DNA from: Mesostigma viride
Lineage: Eukaryota > Streptophyta > Mesostigmatophyceae > Mesostigmatales > Mesostigmataceae
NCBI GenBank assembly: GCA_009746045.1
Contig: RPFO01001837.1
Span: 31,001 to 95,000, forward strand
Direction: 5' to 3'
Length of the DNA stretch: 64,000 nucleotides
The notes beneath the pieces are model-generated. The model saw only the letters and a list, made by a program, of their open reading frames with translations, searched no databases and had not been told where the DNA came from. The translations under genes were made by a program, and so were the position numbers. Below, in pieces: positions 22,521-33,900 of this stretch (positions are counted from its first letter, which is position 1; every line of letters begins with the position of its first letter).

Positions 22521-22770
22521 GTCAGGCTTGTCTTACATGATGCAGTGGAACTTTGGTGCTGGAGGGTTAATTGTGGCCCGGTCTGGTTTAGCTTCAGTGC
22601 TCTCATGGCGGCCTTCATTTGTAATTATTTGAATGCATGCCCATTGGGCCATGCATAGTGTATATTTTTTACGCATGCACGCCCATTATGTATCGCTGGG
22701 TCCATCCCATCAATGCTTGTTTATTGCCAGGTCTGGTGTAAGTAAGTTAGTGCTATCTAGTCTACAAAAT
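22521..22770. other. No gene recognised
   Basis: Sequence with CATGC-rich segments between the GGAT tract and the next repeat; nothing identifiable. Confidence 0.35.
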
Positions 22771-22905
22771 CCTCACTACACTTCTCCCCAAAGCGCCCCT
22801 TCCGCTTTGGGGGAGGGGGCTTACCCACATGGGCTGGCGTGTGAGCCGGGACATTGGTCTTCCACCTCTTCTTGTTCTGCATAGGAACAGAGAGCGAAGA
22901 AATGC
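22771..22905 (-). repeat. Dispersed coding repeat, GKPPPPKRKGRF family, copy 1
   Basis: On the minus strand this reads MQNKKRWKTNV, then HVGKPPPPKRKGRFGEK. A second copy at 62331-62420, also minus, reads MQNKKKWNTIV and GKPPPPKRKGRFAE followed by a stop. Similarity is strong inside this exon-sized block and weak around it. It looks like the last exon of a mobile-element protein with a basic tail. Function unknown. Confidence 0.6.
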
Positions 22906-23027
22906 GGTGTGGGGACCCCTTCTCGTGGTAATGCGTTACATGTACTCCCCACCGGGCTTTGCTCTTCATGGGTTCATAAAGACAACAATTATTCAGTAAG
23001 AATTTAATAAATTAGGAACATATATCC

Positions 23028-23095
23028 GTTGGGAGTCACTGTTACACATATACCTGAAAAGGGGCATATGATTTTAAATACATTCTGAGCTACAA
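23028..23095 (+). repeat. Half copy of the fold-back repeat at 42092-42244
   Basis: CCGTTGGGAGT, CACATAT, AAAAGGGGCATATG and TACATTC occur in the order of the right arm at 42182-42244. A shorter piece is at 62201-62230. Confidence 0.65.
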
Positions 23096-24929
23096 CCTGC
23101 ACGTGCATGAGTTTAGTTAAGGGGACGTGGCGCGCCGAATATTTTCCGCGCGAAAAAATTCGCGGCACCGGCCGTACCGTGAAAAGTGGGTGCTCCGTGC
23201 GCGCACCACTTGCGGAAGTGGCCATGGCGACTGCGTTTAGGCGAAACTAGCAATGTAGGGCTAGAGAAATGCAAAAAAAATGATTGGATGTTGAAGACGA
23301 TGATTTAATGATGATGGATTGCGGCGGCAAGTGGCTGGTTTACAATATCGCTGCTTTCTTTTACTGCCATCGGCATGGGGGGTAATCTGCATTTTTTGGT
23401 CGCGCGGAATAAAATAGAATTCGTGATTGCGGCAGTAAATTCTCAGTTTTGGGGGTCTTTTGACCGTGAAGGATGCATTCATATCGGTAGCATCGAATTC
23501 AAAACCGAACGGGTGCTTTTTGCGACATTTTCGGCCATTCTCTGTAAGTATTTTTTCAGGCCTGCGCAGTGCATGTCGGAACCTTCCATGGAAGAACGGC
23601 CGTTGTTGCGCGCCTGGGCGAGGGATCTACGAGGGCAAGGTATAGATTTGTGGCGACTGTTATCTACTATCAGTTCTTTCTTCGAAGAGCTCATCGTTCG
23701 AAGTTTTTTGCGTTCGTTTTGGTCAGTTTCCGCCAGTTAACTCTCCGTTGCTTGCCGTCGTGTTGACGAATACCTGGCAGCTTTAGCTTGTTTTCGTTGA
23801 TGTCTTGATCAAATCCGCTTCAGTCTCAGCCGATAGATCCTAGGGAAGGCGTAAGGGATTTCATAGCACGTGTTCTGGCAAGGATGTTGTGCGTATGGAC
23901 GCTTCTTGTTGTGTGATAGTGACGCACCCTTTCCTCGCAGCGGCATCACAGCGGTCAGAAGCTGAACGGCCGCCACTGGTTTCTTTGCATTTTATCGTGC
24001 AGGGAAGGAATTTTTGAAATCGGCGATCATGTTGGAGATATTGCATTTGTGTGACTGCATGTAGATAGCTGCCATCATTGGTTTATTTGAGCTTTCCTTG
24101 TTATGATGATGTGACAAGACAGCAATGTTGCTGAGCCAACCATGGTTGACATGGTTGACTGCATACAAGCTTTGTATGCCATGATCTCCTTGGTTCCTTG
24201 CCCTCCATAGTTCCAGTTTGTTGCCCATGTCGGGTAGTGCAGTTAAGGAGTTGTTGCTGTGTTGGTAAGCTTGGTTGGCATAACCCTTACAATCTAACCT
24301 GGGAGAAACATAGAAAATGCTGGTAATGCATGTTAGTGCCATAATCATTATTGCTATTCACGTACTTATAAGTCTGGCCATGCTCGAGGGACGGTGAAGG
24401 AGTATGAGGTGCGTGGCCACCCCTTTGTACTTCACAACATATTCAGCATGGATTTGATCCATGTTGATGGCATGTAAAGTGTGATTGTGTTTACTTGCTT
24501 TCTGAGTGGTCCTTAGCGCCTTGTCAGGTAGTGAGTGGTCGTCTAGGAAACCCATCAGTGCGTGCCACAGTGACCCCCAACCTTGAGCATGTGTCGTCAT
24601 CAGTGTGCTAGAGTTAATTATATGTGCTTTTGATCATAGATTTGCTGAGTTCTTAGCATGAAGTTTACAAGGTAACCTTGGGTAGAGTATAGTGTATGCT
24701 CTCTTGGCATGTATGCCTAGCGATCGTGTCGCTATGCTTGCGCTGGCAAGGTTGGCCATGCCGAGGGCAGGTGAGGGAAGATGTGGTGCCTAGCCGTTTG
24801 CTTATGTTTTGTGATCGAGTGGGGCATGCTTTCTGGCTTTTTGGATGGAAAACAGCATGCCTAAGTGGCCATGTACAAAGAAACCCCCCCTTAAGCTTAT
24901 GTTCAGGTTTTAGCACGCATAACCTTATT
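23096..24929. other. No gene recognised
   Basis: CACTA interior. A loosely repeated block (GGCCATGC, CGAGGG, AGGTGAGGG) occurs near 24377 and 24757, suggesting an old duplication. No supported coding region. Confidence 0.4.
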
Positions 24930-25314
24930 ACTTGAGCAAGACTTGTCGGAATGACCTGTGTTAAGGGTGGCTGCCACGACGTGATGCAAAGGGAGGGGCA
25001 GGGGGACGATGGGGAAGGTAGTAGTGATGATGAGAATGATGTTGATAATATTCCTTGCCTTGCATGTGCTTCCCCGGATGAAATTGACGGTGTCCCTTTC
25101 CTGCTGTGCAGCACATTCGGGTGCAAGGGAGGACTGCATGGGTGCTGCGCTGACCCCCCGTTGACTAAGGAGCCCAAGGGGGATTGGTTTTGCCCTGCCT
25201 GCCTCGTGCAGGATGCTTACAAGGGCTGATATAGTGACATTTTCTGTTTTAGCGGGCATTTTTTTTAAAACACGTCTGACGCAATAACTTGAGCTAGACT
25301 TGTCGGAATGACCT
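24930..25314 (+). repeat. 28-bp direct repeats flanking the PHD ORF
   Basis: ACTTGAGC(A/T)AGACTTG followed by TCGGAATGACCTG is present at 24930-24957 and 25287-25314, differing at one base. The first copy supplies the ATG of the PHD ORF. Confidence 0.8.
24951..25229 (+). CDS. Small PHD-finger protein inside the CACTA unit
   Basis: 92 residues from ATG 24951. An acidic segment (DDGEGSSDDENDVDN) is followed by a PHD-type zinc finger: CLAC, CSTFGC, H in GGLHGCC, and FCPAC at the end, giving the C4-H-C3 order with the typical Trp two residues before the last Cys pair (GDWFCPAC). PHD fingers bind histone H3 tails. It may be a captured exon of a larger host chromatin gene or part of a CACTA-encoded protein whose other exons I cannot see. 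The gypsy PHD shares the motif GDWFCP, as most PHD fingers do, and is otherwise different. Confidence 0.6.
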   Translation: MTCVKGGCHDVMQREGQGDDGEGSSDDENDVDNIPCLACASPDEIDGVPFLLCSTFGCKGGLHGCCADPPLTKEPKGDWFCPACLVQDAYKG

Positions 25315-26715
25315 GGGACTTGGAACACTGCTGTCCCCCTGTTAGCCGGAATTTTTGTTGATTTTGTGGCCTTATCGGAAGTGTTTATGATATGTATATT
25401 CCCAATGTCCGGTAAAAAATGACCTGTTTTGCGGGAAAATTAATAACTGTTCAAGGTTTTGCCATTTCCATGATGTAAATAGCTCAGCAAGCTACAAACT
25501 CAGGGAACTATATGACCTTGATTTTTGGTAGCCAACAAATAAGTGCATTGGCTGGGGCATACTCAGCCCTAATTAGCGTCTTTTGCTATTTATAGCGCAT
25601 TATTGGCGTATATATGGGGGTAGTACCCCCAACAAGTGCATGGACAACTCAATAGAGATGTTATTTAGTGCCCCCAATCATAATTCAGCCTTGTGCAAAT
25701 GAATTTCAAGTGATATTAGCATATGTCAGATTTTTTGGGTTTTGGGGTGCCACCTCCCCTTAACTGGCACCTATACTAGAGGCCTGACATGGGGTGGAGC
25801 TTCAGTGCTTCCCCGCCTTCTCCTTCTCCCACACTGGGTGCTCCGCGTCCTTCTTCTCCGGCCCTGCCCATGGGTGCACCGGCCCCGCCTCCTCCTTCTC
25901 CTCTCGGGACGATTCGCGCTCCACGCATGGCTGCAGCATCAGTTAGCACGGGCAAGACATAGCAGTAACCGCGCTATTGCTGTTCTAGCACCAGCCTAGC
26001 AGACTGCCATGATCACTCAGCAAACCCACGACAGCTAAACCCTTGGCTGTCACAACCAGTCCATGCATCATTAAGTATGGGTACAGGGAAAGCTTCCCGC
26101 ATATCCATGGCCATATGGATGGCAGCAACACAACGACTTGCCCCCTAGCCCCCCGTGCACACACAAAAACGTGGGTCGTGGCTTCCACGCCCCATCCGCC
26201 ATGCATGACAGCGCGTACCTTACTCGCATTCACACCGGGCTGCATCCCAGCGCCGTTGCTGTCCCCATGTGACACGTCGGCTGATTAAGCAGACACACAG
26301 CAGAGTCTGATGTAAACCGCTAAACCCCAAACCCATGCAGACCACAGTCAAGGACGCGTGCATGTCAAGCCATGCCAATTGTGAACCGTACAGCAATTTA
26401 CTTTTCAAGCCTGAAGAGGTGGATAGCAGATACTAGCCTGGAAGAGGTTACAGGGGCACATGTCCATTAGCGAGCGGAACAACACAGCATACACCCTACA
26501 AGCGTACCGCACAATGTCCTCCTGCAATTGTCTGCAGATCTCCCAATGCCGCAGACATCTCCACTGCTCTCATGGCGATTGCAAATGCTTCATGCCGCTG
26601 ACATCTCCACTGCTCTCATGGCGATTGCAAATGCTTGATGCCGCACCTCTGCTTACAGCAGAAAAGCTTCCTCCGGGCGAGGCACCTGACTGGAACCAAC
26701 ACCCATTCCTTGGCT
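25315..26715. other. No firm gene
   Basis: AT-rich to 25740, then mixed. A 41-bp duplication (CATCTCCACTGCTCTCATGG followed by CGATTGCAAATGCTT) lies at about 26557-26635. No supported gene. Confidence 0.4.
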
Positions 26716-27826
26716 TCACAACGTGGCCATGACAGCATCGTGAATCTGCTTCGCCAACGCCCACACTTCAGGACCCGCGCCCTGCACCGCCATGGCCACA
26801 GGCTGCACCGCTGCAATCGATGCAGCATTCACTGCCTGCGCCGCACCATGTACTGCATGCACGAAAGCCAATCCTGGCTCGGTTATCATGGTCTTGCCCG
26901 ATTCCTGCTGCTTCTTCTTCTTCGATGCGGTCATGCGCACTTTATACCCCTTCCTCTCCAAGCACGCCTTCAGCACCTGGCTCGTGCGGTGCTGAATATG
27001 CTTCTGAAGGCGCGCCTTCTAAACACGAAATGTTGGCAATGTATGATTCCCAAACGGCATGATAGGCACATAATCAGTCCCATTAATTGCTTTGCGGCAG
27101 TCAATGCACCAGAACACCTGTTGAAAAAAGAAGGTTATGCGCGCTAGCGATTACCCGCGGCAAGAAGCAATCAACACGCCTCGCTAACAACTGCAACCAC
27201 AATGTAATTCATGACGGGCCACTCACCGCTACCCTGCTCTCCTGATTCAATGTCTCCCCATTCTCAAGGCCTCCATTGTAAACCTCTCCGTCTTCACCAT
27301 CGTCATCGTCTTCCTCTTCCTCCACTCCGACGTATCCGTGTTTCCTTTTCCTAAGATACCTAGGGTTGTTCAAGTCGTATGTGCGGCGTTGGCACACTTC
27401 CAACAAAATTTTGGCCGCCTCTACCCATTACCATTTATTCGTACTATCATACCATATCCAGGCGTTTGAAAAATCATTCCCTCGTTCGAACTTCTACCCC
27501 TGGGCGTCCATGACGAGGCAGTCACGACGGGACGCAGATGCACAAAAATAAAACAAGGCGACATCCCTTCAATCATTGACCAAAAAACAGAATACGCGCA
27601 GAACTTGGATTTCAACACCACGCACCCATTACCAGCGAGCACGGCTGGCCTGCAACCGCCATCATTTCATAACCAGAAGCCAGGGCCCACACTCCATCCC
27701 GTTACCTCATCTTCCACGCACGGCTTCCGCTGCTTCCCTCTGCTCTTTCGCATTCTCCGCCAGCAACCTCGCCTTCTCCTCGTCCAACAATCCACTAAGA
27801 ATAAAATCCCCTCTATTGGACGCCAT
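26716..27826 (-). pseudogene. Decayed multi-exon gene of unknown function
   Basis: Three protein-like segments line up on the minus strand. Segment A (27826 to about 27722) starts MASNRGDFILSGLLDEEKAR and is helical. Segment B (about 27507-27227) reads NDFSNAWIWYDSTNKW, then WVEAAKILLEVCQRRTYD and a run of Glu/Asp; it ends at a consensus donor GTGAGT. Segment C (27117-26716) follows acceptor TTTTTTCAACAG, joins B in phase, reads FWCIDCRKAINGTDY, has a KHIQH pair that with CIDC could bind zinc, and ends in an Ala-rich helix. One in-frame stop each in B (TAA) and C (TAG) suggests decay. It may be a CACTA gene or a captured host gene. Confidence 0.45.
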
Positions 27827-27990
27827 TCAGACGAACTTTGCTAGCGTCTTTTCACCGGCCCCAGCACACATAATCTATAGCCGCTTACTGACAACGGCCG
27901 ACAACGACAACTGCTGAATAGGCGAAAAAGGCTGATAACTACATTTTTATATTTCGCTGCATTTGCTAATAGACACGCACGTTCTCCCAC

Positions 27991-28683
27991 AGTTAACGCC
28001 AAGCGCATTGGCGTGATCCTGATTCGGCATATCTCTGCGATTCCAGCGGCACCGGAACGAGTTCATTCCGACAAGTATCAAGAAAGTTATGGCGTTCCGA
28101 CTTCCCGGTCGCGCGCGAGCGCGAGCCGGCTGTTCTTCTAAGTCGGACGTGAATATTTGCCGACGACATATGGGGTCGACAGTAATTCCTGGGCTGACAG
28201 GAATTAGGTGCTGTACCTACGACGGTATTGGATTGATACGTCGTACGCAGGAAATAGGAACCTTAACCTGTGGTCTGTGGGTACCGCAGGCTTAGTCCTG
28301 GACTTCTAGGTGCAGATGCAATAGTCACTGTGGACTGTGCTCTGTGGTCACTGTGCCTGTATGGCAGACCTACTGTATAGGAGTGGGCGCTGTACAGGTA
28401 GTGAATACTGTACCGGGGTGTTATTACTGAGCAGGCCTCCTAGGCTGCTCAGGACTAGCAAGCACAGTGCACAAGTATATAAACAATAGGCCAGTGCCAA
28501 ATGGGCATCTCTTGCGAGCCCGCCTCACGTGTTGTGCCTTGACTTGGCAAGCTCGTGTACAAGCCTCAAGTGTGTGAGCGCTGTAAACATTATCCGATTT
28601 AACAAAGCTCCGTTTCCAACCATATTCACACATTGCTGCATTGCAACCATATCCTTCACATTGCGTGTGCGAAGAACTTAACT
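27991..28683 (+). repeat. Copia copy B 5' LTR
   Basis: 693 bp, AGTTAACGCC to GAACTTAACT. It contains a TATA box and is repeated at 35302 and 38781. Confidence 0.93.
28476..28483 (+). promoter_or_regulatory. TATA box in copia LTR
   Basis: TATATAAA in the context ACAAGTATATAAACAATAGG, conserved in all three LTR copies (about 35792 and 39270). It lies 200 bp before the LTR end, as expected for the U3/R boundary. Confidence 0.6.
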
Positions 28684-28776
28684 CAAATTACAACCAGTCT
28701 CAGCGGAACGGCCAGGAGGGTCGTTGCCGGTTGCGGTGTGCAGCGTTTACGACGAGAGGAGCTCGTCTGGTGGTGA

Positions 28777-29454
28777 ATGGTGCAGGAGGAACAACGGCAG
28801 CAGGATTTCCGGTTTCGGCAGTCTGCTGGGGGTTCGATTTCTCCTGAATTACGCCGTGTCGTTCGGGATCTATCTTTGTTGCTTGCAGATCGTCCGCCTG
28901 TAAATCGCAGCTTCGTGCAATTCGTCGACGACCAGGTCGAAGATTGGGAGCGAATTCTGCGACACGTACAAACCATCGTCATTCCGGAGCACCGGAGCAT
29001 CGACGACCTTGAGCAGGAGCTTCACGGGTTGGTCGGCATCCAGACGGTGATTACTGCAGTAGCAGAGCGAGTGCGGACGGAGTTGGCAGCAAGGCGAGGC
29101 GAGGTTGCGGAGGCAGCTGGCGCAGGGCGACACGAGTTTGTGCCGACAGTAGCGGGCGCGGGAGTACCACGTGCTTTCGCAGGCGGCATCGGCGACGAGG
29201 GTGTTGCAGCGGGCCAGTTAGGCGTGAACGACGCGGAGCGGAGCATCACAGGCGGCTTGCAGAGGTCGGGGCGACAGCGGAAGCCATCGCCGGAGGACAC
29301 GCGCGACAAGAGTCGGCAGGTTTCCAGAGCGAGTAAGAGTTCCTTTTCAGGAGCTGCCCCGCCCCTTCGCGTTCGTGTGACGCGTTGGGAGGAGTTTGCA
29401 CCTCTTGGGTACGATAGTGACCTTGAGGTAGGGCAGGGGGTGTCGCTGGGCTAG
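28777..29454 (+). pseudogene. Copia copy B upstream ORF (ORF1), truncated by frameshift
   Basis: From ATG 28777 it encodes 225 residues: a helical N-terminal region (LRRVVRDLSLLLADRPPVN; DQVEDWERILRHV; GIQTVITAVAERVRTELAAR), then a Gly/Ala/Arg-rich linker and APLGYDSDLEVG. Two bases are missing near 29432 relative to copy A, causing the stop at 29452. The undamaged protein would run to the equivalent of 29692, about 305 residues, with an acidic Ser-Asp tail. I recognise no domain. The helical, capsid-like character and its position before gag hint at a structural role. Confidence 0.55.
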
Positions 29455-29794
29455 GCGACGAGACACTTGGCGACCACGAGGTGCCAACGTACAATCCGCG
29501 AGGGCCAACGACGGGTTGTCACCTGTCTACTTTACCAACGGTGACGATTCAGTCATCGCGGGCCGACAGCGGGTCGACGACGGCGCAGCAGGTAGCAGGG
29601 TACCAGAGCTGATTGTGGTGAGCGACAGCGACGACGACAGCGACAAGGAGAACCAGGACGCGCCTGGGGCCAGCCGTGGTGGTCTTGCCTGAGTGGTAAC
29701 ACTTGGCACTTTCTTTTCTTGTTCAGTAGCTTATATTGCTTTAATTGCTGCTTGGCCACTTGGCTGGCTGTAGCAGATCTGAACAGAGGCCATC

Positions 29795-30963
29795 ATGGAG
29801 GATGGAGCTATCAACCAACCAGCGGGCTTTATGGACTTCGGGCGGCGCGGCGCTGGGCTGGATGGACGAGATGGACGCTATGGACGCGGGGGCGGCCAGG
29901 CGCTGGGAGACCAGGCTGAGGTGCCAGATAATCAGAGCCAAGGATCGCAGGGCGGGCAGCACGCGCCAGCCGCAGATCAAGCGGCGCCCAAGCGACCAAC
30001 TGTTGCTGAGGGGTACGCGGTGCTAGGCCAGTTTCAGTCCATCAAGGACAATTGGCAGCCCCGGGATGCTGAGAGGATGTTAGAGGACATGAACTTGTAC
30101 ACGGAGATATACAACGGTGACAAGCTTCGCATCCTGGCGTCTAGTGCCTACATACGGCAGTCGGCGAGGCGGCTGTTCAAGTTTGTTCGGGAGCGACACG
30201 CGGCGGGGGACACCTGGACGGCGTTTATGACGCGACTCAGGTCGTTCCTGAGTGACAAGAGGACCATAGATGGGACCCACCTGAAACAAGAATACCTGGA
30301 CTACAAGCCCATCAAGGGGCAACTAGTGGTCCACGCCTTTGAAGACTTCGTCAAGCTGAGGGAGGACGCCATGGCCAAGGGCTTCTTCGTCGCAGATCGG
30401 ATGGCCATGGGCGACTTTCTCAAGTCGCTGCAACTGGATCCGGTCACCATGGATAATGTGACCATCCACATGCGACAGGTCCATGGCTGGGCAGCCATGA
30501 CGGATCAGTTGTATGAGTGTTTCAGCGGCAAGTACGTGGGGGTAAGCGCCCTCGTCAGAATGATGAGGAGGCCACTGAACCCACGGTTAAGTCCATGAGG
30601 GGATCGGGCCACGGGGGCCCAGCGTCCTCGAGAGGGCCTGAGACCTCTTCAAGGGGTCGAGGAAGGTCCAGGAGGGGGCGTGACAGAAGGGCTGGACGGG
30701 GGACCCCGCCGAAGTCGGGACATCCACAGTCCCAGTTTGACTTCAAGAGGGTGGGTGGTCCTCCCAAGGCTGGGCCCAGCAGTGGGACCTCACGGGACAT
30801 CAGTCAGGTGGAATGTTATTTCTGCCAGGGGAAGGGTCACTTCAGGAATGAGTGTCCCTCGTACCTGAGGCAGGAAGGTCAGAGCAAGCCAGCTCAGGGT
30901 GGCAGCAAGGACAAGGCTGGTCCATCCCAGGACAAGGGCAAGGGCAAGGCTGCTGATCATTGA
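29795..30963 (+). pseudogene. gag: Copia copy B Gag, one-base frameshift
   Basis: Same protein as 572-1762. The capsid-like part is open from ATG 29795; loss of one base near 30539 (GTGGGGGTAAG against GTGGGTGGTAAG in copy A) shifts it out of frame at 30598. The zinc-knuckle part continues in the correct frame from about 30517 to the TGA at 30961-30963. The N-terminal repeat is shorter than in copy A. A functional Gag would have to come from another copy. Confidence 0.8.
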
Positions 30964-33900
30964 TTGAGCCTGCACACATCCCTGAACCCTGGAGGGTGCC
31001 CCCAGGGGTGTGTAATGAAGCTGCTAGTGACAGCAGTGAGGGGCAGCCCCATGCTCTAGTGAAAGAGCCTATTGGACACGATGGGGCAAGCTTGGTTACC
31101 ACAGAGAGTATGCCAGCTGTAGCTGCAGTGGTTACTCGCCAACGTGCCCGCCATGGCGGTGCTGAGCCTGAGGTAGGACCTGGTGATGTGGACCCAGGTG
31201 GATCTCAGAAGCATTCTGACCGTGCAGGACTGGCACAGGATGGTCAGGATGAGGATAGGGCTGGAGACAGTCTGACAGGCACGACCCTGGTGCCTCCTGT
31301 ACATAAGGGATCTGTACATACCTTGAGTGCTAATAATGACAATAAAAGGTTTTCTCTCTTGTATGACATTGCCTCAAGGTTGCATACCATGTTTGGCCAT
31401 GCAGCTCAGTCTTTGCAAGTTGCTAGACGGCTGGGAGGAAGTGAGTTGTACTCCATCTGCCAACAGGTTGCTCAAGCTTGCAAGTGCAGGCTAGTTGCTA
31501 GAAAGCCCAAGCAGTCTCATGCCAGGACTCCTATTTTGCAGCCAGGCCATGTGCAGGTAGATATTCAGAGAATCAGGGGTTTGAAGCTGCTGGTGGCAGT
31601 GGACAGATATACCAAGTACAAGACCCTAGAGATCCTGCCTGACATGGAGAAGCCTACATTGATTGCTGCTCTGAAGTTGACAAGGAGCAGGTACCCTGGG
31701 TTGGAGTTGTTGCAGTGTGACATTCAGTTTGAGTGCTGTGAGAACCTGCCAGAGTTTCCAGAGTTGCTGATTACACCCAGGGAGAGCCACGGCCAGCAAG
31801 GGGTGGTGGAGAGAGCCATCCAAGAGATCAAGACTGTGCTGCTGGTGGAGAGGATTCCAAGGACGTCATCTGCCATTGTGACATCTGCATGGCTACGTTC
31901 TGTGGAGGACAGGCTGAACCTGAGGACTCCCATGTTCTTTGGTGACATTGCCATCAATCCTCTTATGCTGCATACCAGGATGCTGCCAGCTGATGCTGAG
32001 CAGGCATGGAAGGAGAAGCTAGAGGCCAAGTTCCTCAAGCTGAGGCAGAAAGACAAGGGCTGGAGTGTCCTAGAACCTAACGTTGGACAACAGGTTGTTG
32101 TGTGGAAGGAACCAAGCTTTCCAGGGAAACGTGGCAGCTGGCATGATGGGGTGGTGACCCGAGTAGAAGCCGCTGGCCATAAGTGCTGGGTGGCCATTGA
32201 TGGCTCCCAAGCAGTGCACCGTCTGTCCTGGTCAAAGATCCGTCCCCGGGGAGGTAATCAAGGAGACCTCTTCCAGGTGCCCGCTGGTGTACAAGGCGGG
32301 GGTGACGTGGAGCTTCCTGATCAGGGTGCTACAGCTGTATCGAGCCCTCAGGGTGACCCTGGCCCGGCCCCTGGGGTACCTTCACATACGGTGGTTGGGC
32401 AAGCAGGCGGACAGGCTGCACCTCCGGAACGGCCCGACACCAGGCCTAGGGGTGTGCGTCTATCAGATATTGTACAGGCTTTGCAAAGAGCCAAGAAGGA
32501 GCCTAAGGTGTCCAAGCTTGTCCAGTTGGATGAACCTGAGGTAGCTGCCATGGAGATAGATACCAATGCACAGGTTTCTGTCATGGGACCTCAGCATACA
32601 GGAGAACTGCTGGTCGGAGAACCAAGTTGCCCCTGGGTGTCTGATTTCAGTGGTAGGACGCATCTAAGGGTGTTGGGAGAGGTTACTGCCCCTGTCATGG
32701 GTGTGGATGTGACCTTCCTTGTCCTAGAGGACTATGATGGCCCTGTGATTTTGGGTCAGAATTTTCTGGGCAATCCTGGGATTTCTATCAGAGCTACAGC
32801 TCTGAGAAGAGATGGCTGGGGGATGATTCCCCTAGAAAATTTCAGGACAACATTTCCAGTCAGGTGCAGGGCCAAGCCGGTCAAGGGTGTAAAATGGGAT
32901 GAAGGGGAGGTGCCCCCAGCGGCCAGTTTGGTGATTCCAGCTGTGTTGCACCCCAGCAGTATTGGCATAACTCACAGGAGCCTTGCTGCACACTCTCCTT
33001 TGACATATGACCAGCTGGTCCAAGAGATGAGCTCGCCTACTTTGTTTGAGGCTTGGAAGCTCGCCTTCTCCAAGGCATTGGAGGAGTGGTTGCAGTTTGA
33101 GTGTGCTGCACCAACAGACAGACGTCCCCCAGCATCAAGGAAGCTTGCTTTGAGATTTGTGCTGAAGAGGAAGGTTGTGGATGAGGTATCAGTGCCCCAT
33201 GTCAGGCCTGTCCTGAATGAGTATCACGGCACGGGGAGTCTGCCAGGAGAGGAGCTATACACGCCAGGGATGCTACACGACACATGGAGAATTTTGCTAT
33301 GTCTCTACGTGGGGTTGCTGAACAGGGGAGCAGCTATGTCATCAGTGCTGCTGGACTTCAAGAGGGCATTTTTAAAATCTGATCCAGAAGTGGCCAGGAG
33401 GGTGTGGAAGCAGGATGAGCCTTACTGTGTTGAGGTGCCTGCCATCTGGAAGCTGGAGCTGCATCAACAATTCCTGGTTATTCTGAAGGGCCTGGAAGGA
33501 CTCAGGTCGAGCCCAATCATCTGGAGACTCACGCTGCAGGAAGCTCTGATCAGTGAGTGTGGCTTGAGAGTGTCTTCAGTTGATCCCTGTTTGCTGCTGG
33601 CCCAATGGGAGGGTCTGCCAGTGTATGCTAGTTTGCATGGAGATGATCTGCATTTGCTAGCCCCCACGACCTGGCTGAAGAAGTTTATTCCTGTCATCAG
33701 TGGCAAGTTTTCACTGGGCAAGGAGCTGTGGCAGGAGCCCAACAAGCCTGTAGTGTTCTGTGGAATGCAGGCTACCCTGTTCAGGAGGGACGGGGAGTGG
33801 AGTATCAGGCTTCAGGCTGGAGGAGATTATAAACAGACCATTGTGAAGGCCTTGCCAGAGAAGATCACCCAGGCTGCAGGACCTGAGTTGAGAGGCATGT

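Noticed and set aside
21386-22658. Open frames of about 400 codons encoding MDGW or IHPS repeats
   Set aside because: They are translations of the GGAT microsatellite in all frames, not genes.
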